A DNA stretch of 64,000 bases from Salinibacter grassmerensis (GTDB lineage: Bacteria > Bacteroidota > Rhodothermia > Rhodothermales > Salinibacteraceae): contig NZ_CAMTTF010000004.1 of the NCBI RefSeq assembly GCF_947077765.1, forward strand, positions 62,001 through 126,000, given 5' to 3'. Below are positions 63,265 to 64,000 of the stretch, piece after piece. The notes below the pieces were generated by a model. The model was given only the letters and a program-made list of their open reading frames with translations, ran no database searches and was not told the origin of the DNA. The translations under genes were made by a program, and so were the position numbers. Each line of letters starts with the position of its first letter. Positions within the stretch are counted from its first letter, which is position 1.

Positions 63265-64000
63265 CTACGCCCCGACGAGTTCGAACGTCGAGCCGACGGA
63301 GGGATCCTTCTCGACCTCGATGCGCACCGGAAACGCTCGCTTGAGCCGTTCGAGGTGCGTGATGACGAGAATCTTCGCGAAGTCCTCGCGGATCGCCTGG
63401 ATGGCCTCCACGAGGCGCTCGATCCCGGTCTCGTCCTGCGTGCCGAACCCCTCGTCGATCACGAGGGTGCGCACCCGCACGCCGCTGCGCTCGGCCAGCA
63501 GTTGCGCCAGTGCGACGCGGAGGGCAAAGTTGACCCGGAAGCTCTCGCCGCCCGAGTACGTCTCGTAGGGACGAGGCGCGCCGTGCTCGTCGGTGATGAT
63601 AATCTCGAGCGTTTCCTTGGTGCCTCCGCTTTTCTTCTCCTTGAGGGTCTCGAGCCGCACGTGCATCCGGCCGTCGGTGAGCCGATCCAAGATACGATTT
63701 GCGCGCTCCTCGATGTCGGGAAGCGTTTCTTCGATGATGAGCGACGGGATGCCGTTCTTCCCAAAGGCGGCGCGGAGGTGCTTGTACCGCTGCCGGTCGG
63801 CAACGGCGTCTTGACGCTCTTCTCGGGCCTCCTTCAGGGCCTCCGTGTCCGCCGCGGCCTGCTCTAGCTGCGCGTTCAACTTGCCGAGGCGCTGCTGCAA
63901 ATCGTTGAGCGCCTCTTCTTCCGCCTCCACCCGCTCCGACACGTCCTCTTGCTCGGCGACCACCTCAGGCTTGTCCTCCAACGCCGACTCGCACTCCGCG
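63265..64000 (-). CDS. SbcC/Rad50-type ATPase, C-terminal part (5' end outside window)
   Basis: About 245 residues are visible; the frame is open through base 64000, so the start lies beyond the window. It has a coiled-coil end (EALNDLQQRLGKLNAQLEQA), then PDIEERANRILDRLTDGRM, the ABC signature TYSGGESFRVNFALRVALAQ, Walker B TLVIDEGFGTQD and the switch His in LVITHLERL. This is the C-terminal half of an SMC-like DNA repair ATPase, most like SbcC/Rad50 (DSB end processing with an SbcD/Mre11 nuclease, which is not in view). The tail ends VGSTFELVGA. Confidence 0.88.
   Translation of the reverse strand, partial: AECESALEDKPEVVAEQEDVSERVEAEEEALNDLQQRLGKLNAQLEQAAADTEALKEAREERQDAVADRQRYKHLRAAFGKNGIPSLIIEETLPDIEERANRILDRLTDGRMHVRLETLKEKKSGGTKETLEIIITDEHGAPRPYETYSGGESFRVNFALRVALAQLLAERSGVRVRTLVIDEGFGTQDETGIERLVEAIQAIREDFAKILVITHLERLKRAFPVRIEVEKDPSVGSTFELVGA

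Overview
The window is GC-rich, tightly packed bacterial DNA. Several traits point to a halophilic member of the Bacteroidota/Rhodothermota, most likely Salinibacter or a close relative. The soluble proteins are strikingly acidic (salt-in style), Shine-Dalgarno sites are mostly absent, a carboxypeptidase-regulatory-like domain protein of Bacteroidota type is present, and so are a SprA-like outer-membrane protein and the secreted family often labelled 'asparagine synthetase B'. The cell is clearly diderm (BamA, two Skp/OmpH chaperones, RseP, several beta-barrels). The genus is inferred from recognition, not from a search.

Layout. Bases 1-2808 hold the 3' part of a long Gln-rich coiled-coil (DUF4175-like) protein. 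A minus-strand tRNA array Tyr-Gly-Thr-fMet follows (3117-3616), ending in a strong hairpin terminator. Next come a Ca2+/cation exchanger, msrB-ftsH, an acyl-CoA synthetase, a regulatory-domain surface protein, yraN with a GbsR-type regulator, a SAM hydrolase, a sigma/anti-sigma-like membrane protein, and the minus-strand run secD-secF-purA-histidine kinase. From 20.8 to 31.8 kb lie a lysophospholipase, a SIMPL protein, asnS, a UbiA-like membrane protein, pckA, a decayed patch with a small membrane protein, tRNA-Gly, an acetyltransferase, asd, folD and an MscS channel.

From 32.2 to 41.9 kb an eight-gene minus-strand block (dxr-rseP-uppS-bamA-skp-skp-panB-surE) handles isoprenoid, lipid-carrier and outer-membrane biogenesis. 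A plus-strand block (TPR protein, secreted 'AsnB-like' protein, thioesterase, barrel, NAD-sugar reductase, serS) runs to 48.7 kb. Then follow a cysteine desulfurase-glycosyltransferase-fbp group (minus), murA (plus), a purD-NHL protein-SprA-like outer-membrane protein group (minus), a plus-strand envelope cluster (Omp85-like barrel, a glycosyltransferase that has lost its catalytic motifs, NodB deacetylase), a MerR regulator and the 3' end of an SbcC/Rad50-type ATPase.

Most genes are housekeeping. The points most worth a second look are: a nearly identical 16-base palindromic motif about 75-82 bases upstream of both gluconeogenic genes pckA and fbp; an initiator tRNA with an A-U pair in place of one of the usual three G-C pairs; the pseudo-glycosyltransferase/deacetylase/barrel cluster; a gene that seems to join sigma-like and anti-sigma-like parts around a membrane span; the SprA-like half-size barrel; and two decayed gene patches (27.0-27.5 kb and 31.9-32.2 kb). 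I saw no CRISPR array, intact insertion sequence, prophage or rRNA operon.
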